A DNA stretch of 64,000 nt from Acinetobacter sp. ANC 7912 (GCF_039862785.1 NZ_CP156795.1:1736001-1800000); one strand, 5' to 3'; positions 1 through 8,287 are shown, counted from the stretch's first letter. Notes: generated by a model not told the origin, from the sequence alone. Translations and numbers: made by a program.

Positions 1-239
1 ACTTCAACAATACCCATCACCGACAAAATATCCATCGGATAGTAGCTTTTGAAGCCTTCAGCCATCATCTGTGGACCACCAATCCCTTCAAAATCGGCAT
101 CAATACCCTGCTCACGAAAACGGCGAATCAGACTGGCACCCAAAGTATCTCCCGATACTTCACCCACAACGATTCCAATTTTAAGCTTCCGATTTTGCAA
201 GATAATATCCTCAGAGAATGACTCACCGCATATTAGCAT
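1..239 (-). CDS. lpxB: Lipid-A-disaccharide synthase LpxB (5' end only, cut by window edge)
   Basis: The minus strand encodes the N-terminus of LpxB, the inner-membrane-associated glycosyltransferase that joins UDP-2,3-diacylglucosamine and lipid X to make the lipid A disaccharide. Visible family signatures are KIGIVVGEVSGDTLGA, then GIGGPQMMAEG, and finally MDILSVMGIVEV at the edge, which match the start of the LpxB Rossmann fold in order and spacing. The first in-frame ATG is at 239 (MLICGES). A TTG about 13 codons further in would give a start closer to the usual family N-terminus, so the true start is uncertain. The rest of the gene lies left of position 1. The nearest upstream feature is an insertion sequence about 330 bp away. 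Confidence 0.9.
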   Translation of the reverse strand, partial: MLICGESFSEDIILQNRKLKIGIVVGEVSGDTLGASLIRRFREQGIDADFEGIGGPQMMAEGFKSYYPMDILSVMGIVE

Positions 240-571
240 AAGACTGCAAACTTAAAGCTGATTCAAAAATCTCATAAATCAATAAAAAATTTGAAAAGTT
301 GTTTTGATGAACTAATTAAAATTTGCTTAGGCTATTTATCAAGTTTATTGTAAGTACATTTAAGCTTAAAATTCCGATATTACTTATTTTAAATGAGCTA
401 ATTTATGGCTACCGGTTTTTATCACCAAAAGTTTATTTTAGACGCAAACAAACCTACTTATTCTAATAAGAAGGAAATTTTCTTCCCTTAAGCAAATTCA
501 GTGAATTTGAGCTCATCATTTTTTAAGCCATCTTCTAACTATAAGAAAACTCATTGTAAAGCTTATATATA
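240..571. other. AT-rich intergenic stretch between lpxB and an IS element
   Basis: I see no convincing gene in these roughly 330 bases. They should contain the lpxB promoter on the minus strand, but no clear -35/-10 pair stands out. A short open frame of 28 codons starting at 405 has no ribosome-binding site and is probably chance. The 15-mer TTGCTTAGGCTATTT at 323-337 recurs exactly at 7258-7272, upstream of dadA. Confidence 0.5.
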
Positions 572-1551
572 ACCTGAGTTCGATGAAATCCACTTAACCT
601 TTTAGCATATTTTGGAAAGTTGGCTTATTGGGGTTCAAACAATAAGCCACTACAGCAGCCATGATATTCACCATGAAGTTATTTACCGAACGATGACGTG
701 AATGTTCAAGTTGATGTAAATTTTTTAATTGATCATTCACTGTTTCGATCAATCCTCTTCTGCAAAGTAATTGTTTTTCTTCTTCAGTTTGGATGGGTTT
801 ATTTTTCATATTCCGACGTGATGGGGTCAATATTTTCAGTCCTCTTGCTGCTAAAGCTTCGGCTTTTGCTTTGCTCAAATAGCCTTTGTCTCCGAGTAGG
901 ATCCCTTTTAATTCTTGAGTTAAAGATTCTAATATAGCAACATCATGAACATTTCCCGATGTCAGCTTGAGATTAATAATTTCACCTAAATTATTGATAA
1001 CGAGATGTAATTTAAAACCATAAAACCAACCCGTACTACTTTTTCCACGACCGGCCAAGCCTTTAAATACACGATGCCTTTTAATCCGAAGATTATGGCA
1101 AACTACCAATTTAGTGGAGTCAATGATACTGATTCCCGTATCTTTTCCTTTCACCTGATGGAAGAAGCTACTCAGAGCTTGCAAACAACGGGGCATGATT
1201 TCAATAAATCGGTTGTAGCTAAGCAGTTTAGGAAAAGCAGATTTCCAGAATGGAACGATCATTTGGCAATAAAAATATTTGAAGAATCTAAAACCGGATT
1301 GATGAAATAAAATGACAATGGTCATTGCTTCAGACAAGCTTAAAGCTGACTTTTTCAACCTGGTTTTTTGATTAGAAATTAAAGCTTTCTCTAAAGATTC
1401 ATTAAATTTTTTGCAGAAATCATCCAAAATACAAAATAATTCGGTAATATGATCCATTGAGAAGCCTTGTTTTATAACATTTTGTCTTGAGAACCAATAT
1501 GTTACAAAAACAGGGCTTTTTTTCTACTCTTTTTTTATATCGAACTCAGGT
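572..1551 (-). mobile_element. IS982-family insertion sequence, 980 bp, complete
   Basis: The ends are a perfect terminal inverted repeat, ACCTGAGTTCGAT at 572-584 and its complement at 1539-1551. Both ends are flanked by TATATATA (564-571 and 1552-1559), an 8-bp target-site duplication of the size seen for the IS982 family. The target TTATATATAA is itself palindromic. A single intact transposase gene on the minus strand fills the element. Intact ends, duplication and reading frame suggest a fairly recent insertion between lpxB and the TauE/SafE gene. ISAba825 and relatives are Acinetobacter members of this family, but I cannot name this copy without a database. Confidence 0.9.
594..1457 (-). 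CDS. IS982-family transposase
   Basis: A 287-residue DDE transposase. The catalytic acidic residues are probably D113 (in SIIDSTK), D190 (in LLGDKGY) and E238 (in RRGLIETV). The stretches RGKSSTGWFYGFKLHL and NDQLKNL..EHSRHRS are typical of the classic IS982 branch. Length equals the family's usual 280-300 residues and no frameshift is seen, so it is likely functional. It occupies nearly all of the element at 572-1551 and is transcribed toward lpxB. Its sequence is clearly different from the other transposase in this window (7367-8242). Confidence 0.92.
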   Translation of the reverse strand: MDHITELFCILDDFCKKFNESLEKALISNQKTRLKKSALSLSEAMTIVILFHQSGFRFFKYFYCQMIVPFWKSAFPKLLSYNRFIEIMPRCLQALSSFFHQVKGKDTGISIIDSTKLVVCHNLRIKRHRVFKGLAGRGKSSTGWFYGFKLHLVINNLGEIINLKLTSGNVHDVAILESLTQELKGILLGDKGYLSKAKAEALAARGLKILTPSRRNMKNKPIQTEEEKQLLCRRGLIETVNDQLKNLHQLEHSRHRSVNNFMVNIMAAVVAYCLNPNKPTFQNMLKG

Positions 1552-1708
1552 TATATATAAAGCCCTTCAGGCCCATCCAAACCTTCATTTAATAAACTCT
1601 TATTCACGCTCTTTATCTCTTTTTTGCATAAGCAAATCACTAATCAAGACAACTACTTATCTTTAAAAGTCATAAGATATGCTCGTTTTTCGATATTGGC
1701 ATATATAG

Positions 1709-2599
1709 ATGTTAGGTCCGATTGAATTTATTTTGGCTGGTGTTTTGGTAGGTTTTTGTGTGGGGATTACCGGTGTTGGTGGCGGTTCATTAATGACCCC
1801 GATTCTGATTACCCTGCTCAAGGTTGAACCACACATTGCCATTGGTACTGACCTGCTCTACGCCGCTATTTCCAAATTCTGTGGCTCGCTAGTGCATGCC
1901 AAAAAAATGAACATTGTCTGGCCGATTGTGATCTGGCTTGCGGTCGGTAGTATTCCAGCATCATTAATCACCCATTGGGTACTGGAAAATTACCTCAGCC
2001 AATCCACTCACTATAAAGCTGTACTGACTATGGTGCTGGGCTTTATGCTGACCCTGACTGGTGTATCTATTATTTTTCGCAGTTCAGTTGAAAAATTCTT
2101 CAATAAATACCGTAAAAATGAACTGCCAGATATGACTAAGGATCTGGTTAAAGTTGATTTTAAATCAGGCAAAAAACGCGCACTGATTATTATCATGGGT
2201 GTAGTGTTAGGTGTATTTGTTACCCTATCCTCTGTAGGAGCCGGTGCATTTGGTGTAATGGCCCTAATCCTGCTGTTCCCGAATCTGCCAATGATCCGTA
2301 TTATCGGTTCGGACGTAGTGCATGCGGTACTTCTAACTTTAGTCGCAGGCTTGGGCCACATGAGTGCAGGTAATGTAGACTTTACCCTACTCGGCTGGTT
2401 GCTCATGGGTTCGATTCCTGCCATTGTGATTGGTACGTTGATCAGTTCACGTATGCCAGAAAAATTAATCCGTAAAATTCTAGGGATTACCTTGTTCTGC
2501 TTAGGGCTGAATTTTATCCTGCATCCAGTAAAATCAAAACCTGCTCAACCGACCCAACCGGCGGTCACAGCACCGATGGAAAAAACCCAGTCTGTTTAA
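1709..2599 (+). CDS. TauE/SafE (TSUP) family sulfite/sulfonate-type transporter
   Basis: A 296-residue polytopic inner-membrane protein of the TauE/SafE family, whose members export sulfite, sulfoacetate or related organosulfur anions. It shows the family's internal duplication. The first repeat has GVLVGFCVGITGVGGGSLMTP near residues 10-32, and the second has a related glycine-rich helix (LGVFVTLSSVGAGAFG) near 175-195. Eight or so hydrophobic helices are apparent. The start follows an in-frame stop and has only a weak ribosome-binding site. The substrate cannot be read from sequence, and the downstream neighbour (DAHP synthase) gives no hint. The upstream IS982 copy ends 157 bp before the start codon and could affect its promoter. 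Confidence 0.85.
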   Translation: MLGPIEFILAGVLVGFCVGITGVGGGSLMTPILITLLKVEPHIAIGTDLLYAAISKFCGSLVHAKKMNIVWPIVIWLAVGSIPASLITHWVLENYLSQSTHYKAVLTMVLGFMLTLTGVSIIFRSSVEKFFNKYRKNELPDMTKDLVKVDFKSGKKRALIIIMGVVLGVFVTLSSVGAGAFGVMALILLFPNLPMIRIIGSDVVHAVLLTLVAGLGHMSAGNVDFTLLGWLLMGSIPAIVIGTLISSRMPEKLIRKILGITLFCLGLNFILHPVKSKPAQPTQPAVTAPMEKTQSV

Positions 2600-2725
2600 A
2601 CTAAATTACGGATTCATCACTTTTTTTTCAAAGATTTATTCATCTTTTTTATAACAAAGTGACGCATCATTCATGTTATATTCAGGCTAGTAAACAACCT
2701 TTGTATGATCGAACCAGTGACGGCA

Positions 2726-3817
2726 ATGAATACACAACAGTCAAAACCTATCTCAGCATCAGATATTGATGATGTGAATATCCAAAGCATTATTCCTCTT
2801 GTGACGCCTGCTCAATTAAAAGCAGAATTACCTTTGACTGAAAATGCTTATCAAACCGTACTGAAAGGTCGTGAAACCATCCGTAACATTCTGGATGGCA
2901 AAGACAAGCGTCTGTTTGTCGTGATTGGTCCATGCTCTATCCATGATCCTGAAGCTGCCAAAGAATATGCTGATCGCCTGAAAGCACTGAGCGAAAAAGT
3001 TAAAGACAGCCTGTATCTGGTGATGCGTGTTTATTTTGAAAAACCACGTACAACTATTGGTTGGAAAGGTCTGATCAATGACCCCGATATGAATGACTCA
3101 TTCGACATCGAGAAAGGTCTGCGTATTGGCCGTAAACTACTCCTTGAGCTGAATGAAAAAGGTCTGCCATGTGCGACTGAAGCACTAGATCCAAACTCAC
3201 CACAATATTACCAAGACCTGATTTCATGGTCAGCAATCGGTGCACGTACCACTGAAAGCCAGACTCACCGTGAAATGTCTTCTGGCCTGTCTTCACCAGT
3301 GGGCTTTAAAAATGGTACTGATGGCGGTTTAACTGTTGCAACTAATGCGATGCAATCTGTGAAACATGGCCATAGCTTCCTGGGTCTAAACGACCAAGGT
3401 CAAGTCTCTGTGATTCGTACTTCTGGTAACCCGTATGCACACGTGGTACTGCGTGGTGGTAATGGCAAGCCGAACTACGATGCAGGCTCAGTACAAGAAG
3501 CTGAAGCAGCATTGGCGAAGGCGAAAGTCAGCACCAAGATCATGATTGACACCAGCCATGCCAACTCAAACAAAGACCCGTACCTGCAACCACTTGTTCT
3601 AAAAAATATTACAGAACAAATTATTGATGGAAATAAGTCAATTGTTGGTATCATGGTAGAAAGTCACTTGAAAGGTGGTCGTCAGGATATCCCTGCTAAC
3701 CTGTGTGATCTGGAATACGGTAAATCAGTGACTGATGGCTGTATCGACTGGGAAACCACCGAAAAAGCATTGCTTGAAATGCACGAGGCGTTAAAAGACG
3801 TTTTACCAAATCGCTAA
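2726..3817 (+). CDS. aroG: 3-deoxy-7-phosphoheptulonate (DAHP) synthase, class I
   Basis: Condenses phosphoenolpyruvate with erythrose 4-phosphate to DAHP, the first step of the shikimate pathway, in the cytoplasm. The protein is of the AroF/G/H (class I-alpha) type: the signatures VIGPCSIHDPEAAKEYA, MRVYFEKPRTTIGWKG and IMIDTSHANSNKD are all present, and length (363 residues) fits. I chose ATG 2726 (MNTQQSK) because the part encoded from 2705 does not look like family sequence and has no ribosome-binding site. The symbol aroG is a convention: which amino acid feedback-inhibits this isoform cannot be read from sequence. It ends in a strong terminator whose hairpin overlaps the 5' part of the next open frame. 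Confidence 0.93.
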   Translation: MNTQQSKPISASDIDDVNIQSIIPLVTPAQLKAELPLTENAYQTVLKGRETIRNILDGKDKRLFVVIGPCSIHDPEAAKEYADRLKALSEKVKDSLYLVMRVYFEKPRTTIGWKGLINDPDMNDSFDIEKGLRIGRKLLLELNEKGLPCATEALDPNSPQYYQDLISWSAIGARTTESQTHREMSSGLSSPVGFKNGTDGGLTVATNAMQSVKHGHSFLGLNDQGQVSVIRTSGNPYAHVVLRGGNGKPNYDAGSVQEAEAALAKAKVSTKIMIDTSHANSNKDPYLQPLVLKNITEQIIDGNKSIVGIMVESHLKGGRQDIPANLCDLEYGKSVTDGCIDWETTEKALLEMHEALKDVLPNR

Positions 3818-3827
3818 GCGATTGATC

Positions 3828-3858
3828 AAAATGCCATCGTCAAGATGGCGTTTTTATT
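3828..3858 (+). terminator. Rho-independent terminator after DAHP synthase
   Basis: The stem ATGCCATC...GATGGCGT, with loop GTCAA, is followed by TTTTTATTT. It lies 13 bp after the aroG stop and runs through the first codons of the long form of the next reading frame, which supports the shorter start at 3881. Confidence 0.85.
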
Positions 3859-3880
3859 TCTAGAAAAGGAAAATGATCTG

Positions 3881-4405
3881 ATGAATGAAATTGAAACAGC
3901 GCTTAGTCAAATCAATAATTTTCAATTCGTGCATGAGCACCTGTTTACCTCTGGCCAGCCTACTGCTGAAGAACTGCAGCTGATCAAGGAATACGGCGTT
4001 TCCACTGTCATCAATGTCGCACTGACTGATGCAGAACCGCATCTGGAGCATGAAGATAAAATTTGCCTAGAGCTGGGTCTCAATTACATTCAACTACCCA
4101 TTTCCTGGGAAATGCCCTCAGATGAACAATGCCTGCTGATCTTGGATATGATTGATCATCTGGTACAGCAGCAAATGGTCTGGGTACACTGCAGCCAGAA
4201 CCGTCATGTCAGCAGCCTAATCTATTTATATCGTCAGTATTATATGAATATGGACATGCCCACGGCGCAGGAATTGCTGCATCAGGTCTGGGAACCAAAT
4301 GACACCTGGACAGGCCTGATTCATGCCGTTGCCCTACAGCTGCAAGGCCGTAAAGCAACAGAAGAAATTAAAGTGGCGATGATCAATCCTGATCACTTCG
4401 CGTGA
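3881..4405 (+). CDS. Protein tyrosine phosphatase-fold protein with altered P-loop
   Basis: A 174-residue cytoplasmic protein resembling the small bacterial protein-tyrosine-phosphatase-like family (DUF442/cd14503 type). Support comes from the N-terminal LFTSGQPTAEEL..I.EYGVSTVINVAL and from a loop at residues 101-111 reading VWVHCSQNRHVS. In relatives as I recall them the loop reads C-x-x-N-x-R-x-S. Here Cys104 and Asn107 are kept, but the position normally holding arginine is His109 and an arginine sits one place earlier (Arg108). Activity is therefore doubtful. ATG 3881 is preceded by AAAAGGA; the longer frame from 3845 begins inside the upstream terminator. Its end overlaps convergent ispF by 13 bp. 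Confidence 0.72.
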   Translation: MNEIETALSQINNFQFVHEHLFTSGQPTAEELQLIKEYGVSTVINVALTDAEPHLEHEDKICLELGLNYIQLPISWEMPSDEQCLLILDMIDHLVQQQMVWVHCSQNRHVSSLIYLYRQYYMNMDMPTAQELLHQVWEPNDTWTGLIHAVALQLQGRKATEEIKVAMINPDHFA

Positions 4406-4881
4406 GAGATCAGTACTGTCGCCATTGCCATAATCCCTTCCTGACGTCCGGTAAAGCCCAGCTTTTCAGTTGTTGTTGCCTTAATACTGATCTGGGTCAC
4501 ATCCACATCCATCACATCCGCAATGCTTTGACGCATATCCAGATTGTAACGTGCCAGTTTTGGACGTTCACATGCCACAGTGATGTCAGCATTATTCAGC
4601 ACATAACCACGATCCAGAATCAGCTGATAAACATGCTTGAGCAATACACGGCTATCCGCACCTTTAAATTGTGGATCAGTATCCGGAAAATGCTGGCCAA
4701 TATCTCCTAGCGCCAATGCACCCAGCAATGCATCACACAGGGCATGTAGAACCACATCACCATCAGAATGCGCTTTGAGTCCATGCGTGTGCGGAATTTT
4801 CACACCTGCCAGCGTGACAAATTCACCTTCTTCAAATGCATGCACATCCAGGCCCTGACCAATACGAATTTGCGCAACCAC
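4393..4881 (-). CDS. ispF: 2-C-methyl-D-erythritol 2,4-cyclodiphosphate synthase
   Basis: Catalyses the fifth step of the MEP isoprenoid pathway, cyclising CDP-ME 2-phosphate with release of CMP. The 162-residue length is normal. The zinc ligands lie in RIGQGLDVHAF (Asp and His), the family stretch LKAHSDGDVVLHALCDALLGA follows, and ATTTEKLGFTGRQEGI closes the C-terminal half. It is convergent with the phosphatase-fold gene and overlaps its 3' end by 13 bp. In E. coli it sits directly after ispD; here ispD lies at 50663-51376, about 46 kb away. Confidence 0.96.
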   Translation of the reverse strand: MVAQIRIGQGLDVHAFEEGEFVTLAGVKIPHTHGLKAHSDGDVVLHALCDALLGALALGDIGQHFPDTDPQFKGADSRVLLKHVYQLILDRGYVLNNADITVACERPKLARYNLDMRQSIADVMDVDVTQISIKATTTEKLGFTGRQEGIMAMATVLISHAK

Positions 4882-5007
4882 TGTTTTAATCCTTAGAAAT
4901 AACCAATTGAAATCTTGTACACTTCGTTTCTATTTCGCTATAGTTAGACCAAGCGTAACACAGTGAAAGTATAAGCGATCATGCTGCTGAAAACTGATAT
5001 AAATAAG

Positions 5008-5631
5008 ATGAAAATCCTTGGTCTGATGCTAGGTCTGGGTACTTTGGCAACAGGTGCTTTTGCTTCTACACAGCCTTTGGACTGTTCCAATAAAAATAAG
5101 AGCAATGCCACGATTTGTTCCGTAAGCTTTGAAGAAACCCGCAAGAGCCTTGCCAACCAGTATCTCACTGCTTACCTGATTACCGATGCACCACTCAGTA
5201 TTGTAGAAGATACCCATCAACTGTGGTTAAACCGCTTACAACAATGCAAAACAGTCGACTGTTATAAACAACAATTTGATAGCCGCCTAGATGACCTGAA
5301 CATCTTTATTTCTTTAAACCAGAGCCTGACCCAACATTATTTAAAGTTTGAAGATGGCCAGATCGCCAAACAGCCCGTACATCTGAAAATTCACCAGCTG
5401 ACCAAAGACCGGATCAAGATTGAAGGCATTGCCTATCGCAATCCGAATAACCGCGTCGAAACCCAGACCATTCCATTTCTGGCCTATACCACGCCGGATG
5501 CTAAAAGTGAAATCACCGATAATGAACACGACTGCAAATATGAATTTCAGTATACGAAGGCGATTCTCTTGATCAAGACCCAACAAAAAGGCTGTGAACG
5601 TTTTAGTGGTGTGTACCGGCTTTATGACTAA
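5008..5631 (+). CDS. Secreted LprI-like cysteine-containing protein, function unknown
   Basis: A 207-residue predicted periplasmic protein. The first 19 residues (MKILGLMLGLGTLATGAFA) form a signal peptide with an A-F-A cleavage motif. The mature N-terminal half has the pattern C..ATICS..FEE.R..LANQY...Y and WLNRLQQCKTVDCYKQQFDSRL, resembling the LprI-type (DUF1311) lysozyme-inhibitor fold with paired cysteines. The second half (about residues 120-207) carries another cysteine pair and is unassigned. I moved the start from 4981 to 5008 because the signal peptide begins there. It is transcribed alone, divergent from ispF, and ends at a bidirectional terminator shared with dadA. Confidence 0.6.
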   Translation: MKILGLMLGLGTLATGAFASTQPLDCSNKNKSNATICSVSFEETRKSLANQYLTAYLITDAPLSIVEDTHQLWLNRLQQCKTVDCYKQQFDSRLDDLNIFISLNQSLTQHYLKFEDGQIAKQPVHLKIHQLTKDRIKIEGIAYRNPNNRVETQTIPFLAYTTPDAKSEITDNEHDCKYEFQYTKAILLIKTQQKGCERFSGVYRLYD

Positions 5632-5638
5632 TCCCAAT

Positions 5639-5666
5639 AAAAAAGACCATCTTCTGATGGTCTTTT
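5639..5666. terminator. Bidirectional terminator between convergent genes
   Basis: AAAAAGACCATC, loop TTCT, GATGGTCTTTTTT forms a stem with A- and U-tracts on both sides. It serves both the secreted protein gene on the plus strand and the dadA-like gene on the minus strand. Confidence 0.88.
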
Positions 5667-5675
5667 TTATAGATC

Positions 5676-6926
5676 TCATTCATTGACTGGATAGGCTTGT
5701 GCCACTTGCTGGCTAATCATGGCTGCTGTTGCTGCCGATAACGTCCAGCCTAAATGGCCATGTCCGGTATTGTAAAATACCCGCTCACCTTTGCCACGGC
5801 GCACGACCGGCATCATGTTTGGCATCATTGGCCTTAACCCTGCCCAAGGAATCACATGCTCAGTCGAGATATTAAAATTCCGATGGGCCCAGTCAATCAA
5901 CGGTTGAATCCGGTCAGCACGAATGTCACGGTTATAGCCATTAAACTCGGCTGTTCCGGCAATTCTCAAGCGGTCTTTACCCAACCGTGAAAGGACAATC
6001 TTGGCACTTTCATCCAGCAGACTGACCCAGGGTGCATTTTGTTGGCTTTGCTCATCATTTAGCATCACCGTGATGGAATAGCCTTTGACCGGATAGACAT
6101 TCACCCGATCACCCAACAGATAAGATAACTGATAACTCCCCACTCCCGCACAGACGACAATTGCATCTGCCTGGAGTTCTAAACGCTCGTCTGGATTGGC
6201 ACGCATATTTTCACTACTTGGTGCACAGGTGATGCGAATATAGGCATCATTTTGCTCTACAGACTGTACATTCTGACCAAATAAAAACAGTACGCCTTTG
6301 TCTCTACAGACTTTGGCTAGTCCAGTCGTAAATTTATGAATATCGCCAGTCGCATCACTTTGAGAATAAAAGCCTGCATAATAATTTCCGGTTAAAGTCG
6401 GTTCAATCTGCTTAATCTCTGCATTAGAAATTGCATGCCGTTCCAATCCTCCGCTACAGAGCAAATCATTAACTTTAATTGCGATCTTATAATCCTGTTC
6501 GGTATGATAAAAATGCAGGATGCCACGTTTTTCCAGATTAAACTCAATCTTTTCAATTTCAGCGATTTCAAATAACCGTTTACGCGCGAGCAAAGCCATC
6601 CGTACCGTTTCCCGCGTATTGGCTTCATAGTGTTTGATATGCCCCATAAATTCCATCAGCCAACCATATTTATGCAGGCTAAAAGACGGGTTGAGCAGTA
6701 AAGGCGCCGTTTTCTGCGACATCCATTTCAAGCCTTTCAGTACTGTGGCTTTCTGATTCCAGACTTCGGCATTACAGGCAGAAAGTTGCCCCCCATTGGC
6801 AAAAGATGTTTCCATAGCAGGATAAAGATGCTGGTCGACCACAGTCACCTGATAACCGAACAAAGCCAGCTCATAGGCTGTGGTTACACCGGTAATACCC
6901 GCCCCGATCACAATCACATGACGCAT
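5676..6926 (-). CDS. dadA: FAD-dependent D-amino acid dehydrogenase (DadA family)
   Basis: A 416-residue flavoprotein of the DadA/DAO family, which oxidises D-amino acids to 2-oxo acids and passes electrons to the respiratory chain. The dinucleotide-binding motif IVIGAGITGVTTAYELA opens the protein, ETSFANGGQLSACNAEVW is the family's flavin-contact segment, and YNTGHGHLGWTLS is near the end. I chose the second ATG (6926): AGGAG sits six bases upstream of it but abuts the first ATG (6932). The mRNA leader carries a tandem glycine riboswitch (6955-7135), so expression probably responds to glycine. That raises the possibility that glycine or a related amino acid, rather than D-alanine, is the relevant substrate; no alanine racemase gene is adjacent. 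Confidence 0.85.
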   Translation of the reverse strand: MRHVIVIGAGITGVTTAYELALFGYQVTVVDQHLYPAMETSFANGGQLSACNAEVWNQKATVLKGLKWMSQKTAPLLLNPSFSLHKYGWLMEFMGHIKHYEANTRETVRMALLARKRLFEIAEIEKIEFNLEKRGILHFYHTEQDYKIAIKVNDLLCSGGLERHAISNAEIKQIEPTLTGNYYAGFYSQSDATGDIHKFTTGLAKVCRDKGVLFLFGQNVQSVEQNDAYIRITCAPSSENMRANPDERLELQADAIVVCAGVGSYQLSYLLGDRVNVYPVKGYSITVMLNDEQSQQNAPWVSLLDESAKIVLSRLGKDRLRIAGTAEFNGYNRDIRADRIQPLIDWAHRNFNISTEHVIPWAGLRPMMPNMMPVVRRGKGERVFYNTGHGHLGWTLSAATAAMISQQVAQAYPVNE

Positions 6927-6954
6927 AGACATCTCCTTTTATTATGATGTCCGC

Positions 6955-7135
6955 CCCATCTGTCATAGGTACCTGAGAGCTTTGATTGCGATTCCGGGTC
7001 TCAAGATCGCAACCTTCCCCTTCGGTGAGTGATTTAACACTTCTCTCCAGAGCTTGGCATTATTACAGTCCTTTTGCCTGAGAGTTTCCGGGGTCGTTGC
7101 TCCTTCGGCGAATGCGTATGCATTTCTCTCCTGCA
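6955..7135 (-). promoter_or_regulatory. Tandem glycine riboswitch (two aptamers)
   Basis: Read on the minus strand, two consecutive copies of the glycine aptamer signature are visible. The first aptamer (about 7135-7050) runs GGAGAG, CGCCGAAGGAGCAA, then CTCTCAGGCAAAAGGACTG. The second (about 7048-6955) runs GGAGAG, CACCGAAGGGGAAGG, then CTCTCAGG. This order and the short linker match the known two-aptamer class that controls glycine-cleavage and related genes. It ends about 28 bases before the dadA start codon. I see no obvious intrinsic terminator in the expression platform, so translational control or an ON switch are both possible. Confidence 0.93.
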
Positions 7136-7282
7136 ATAATGTGCATATCTGTTGTTTAGCAATTTATATACCATGCTATTACAGGTGGGTGACGAATTAC
7201 TGTACAAAGTTGTAAAAAGAAAATAATTAAAAAATACTATTTTCAGAAATATTTATATTGCTTAGGCTATTTTATAAATTAT

Positions 7283-8257
7283 ACGCCAATCTCAACTTTT
7301 TAAGTCATTGAAATAAAAAGGACATAACCTCATTTTAAATCCGTCTATGAAAATAAAATTACAGTTATGTCCACTGAAGAATTTATCATCATTGTCTATT
7401 TAATCATAGAGGAAATTTACCCAACTATAGTCTCTGAACCATTAAGAAAACGTGGTTTTCCACCTGCTTTAACCGATATTGAAATTATCACAATGCAAAT
7501 TGTTGGTGAGTGTCTCAAAATGGATACGGATAAAAGCATATGGATGTTTTTTAAAAACAATTACTTAAGTTGGTTCCCTCATTTAGGTTCATATCCTAAC
7601 TTTTGTAAGCATTGTGCAAACTTATGGCAAGTTCATCAAAAAATCACAGCCCAATTAACTGCACATTATGGTCAGGATCATATTCATTTTATTGATGGAT
7701 TTCCTATACCTGTTTGTCGTTATAGTCGAGCAAAAAGACACAAGAATTTCAAAGAACATGCAGGTTTTAGTTATTGTGCTGCACAACAAGAGAAATACTA
7801 TGGTTTTAAAGGGCATCTTGTAATTAATTTGGAGGGTATGATTACTGGCTATACTTTCGCTCCAGCAAATGTAGATGAGCGTGATGTTGCACCAGAAATC
7901 ACAGAAAATATTCATGGGTTACTAGGTGCAGATAAAGGTTACTTAAGACCCAGCTTGAAAGAATACTATAAATTTCAGTACGTTGATCTACAAACTCCTT
8001 TAAGAAAGAATATGCCGGACTCTAGATCTCAAGAATCAATGAGGTTGCTTATGAGAGCACGAAGGAAAATTGAAACGGTCATTGGTCAATTAACTGATCG
8101 CTTTAATATTCAAAAAGTAAGGGCAAGAGATTTATGGCACTTATCGCATCGTTTTATCAGAAAGATTTTGTCACATACGGTCTGCGTCGTTATGAATAAA
8201 AAATGTGGTTATTCACCGATTCAATTTGAAAAGCTTATTTAAAGTTGAGATTGGCGT
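7283..8257 (+). mobile_element. Second IS982-type insertion sequence, 975 bp, complete
   Basis: A perfect 17-bp terminal inverted repeat bounds the element: ACGCCAATCTCAACTTT at 7283-7299 and its complement at 8241-8257. It is flanked by a 7-bp direct repeat AAATTAT (7276-7282 and 8258-8264). It carries one intact transposase, whose stop codon overlaps the right repeat. It sits between the dadA riboswitch leader and the AEC transporter gene, ending 24 bp past the duplication from the AEC stop codon. Ends and transposase differ from the element at 572-1551, so the two copies are separate acquisitions. Confidence 0.9.
7367..8242 (+). CDS. IS982-type DDE transposase
   Basis: A 291-residue transposase. 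The probable catalytic triad is D110 (in HFIDGFPIPVC), D189 (in LLGADKGYLRP) and E236 (in RRKIETVIGQL). The stretch YYGFKGHLVINLEG and the C-terminal RKILSHTVCVVMN agree with the IS982-type branch common in cyanobacteria and Acinetobacter. No frameshift or internal stop is present. Family assignment is from recall of motif patterns and the element's size and duplication length. Confidence 0.85.
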   Translation: MSTEEFIIIVYLIIEEIYPTIVSEPLRKRGFPPALTDIEIITMQIVGECLKMDTDKSIWMFFKNNYLSWFPHLGSYPNFCKHCANLWQVHQKITAQLTAHYGQDHIHFIDGFPIPVCRYSRAKRHKNFKEHAGFSYCAAQQEKYYGFKGHLVINLEGMITGYTFAPANVDERDVAPEITENIHGLLGADKGYLRPSLKEYYKFQYVDLQTPLRKNMPDSRSQESMRLLMRARRKIETVIGQLTDRFNIQKVRARDLWHLSHRFIRKILSHTVCVVMNKKCGYSPIQFEKLI

Positions 8258-8287
8258 AAATTATAGAAAATGGCAGAGATTTTGCAA

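Noticed and set aside
405..491. 28-codon frame between lpxB and the IS982 element
   Set aside because: No ribosome-binding site, no recognisable sequence and located in AT-rich DNA; likely chance.
3845..3880. Longer N-terminus for the phosphatase-fold protein
   Set aside because: The extra codons overlap the aroG terminator hairpin and lack a ribosome-binding site; ATG 3881 is better.
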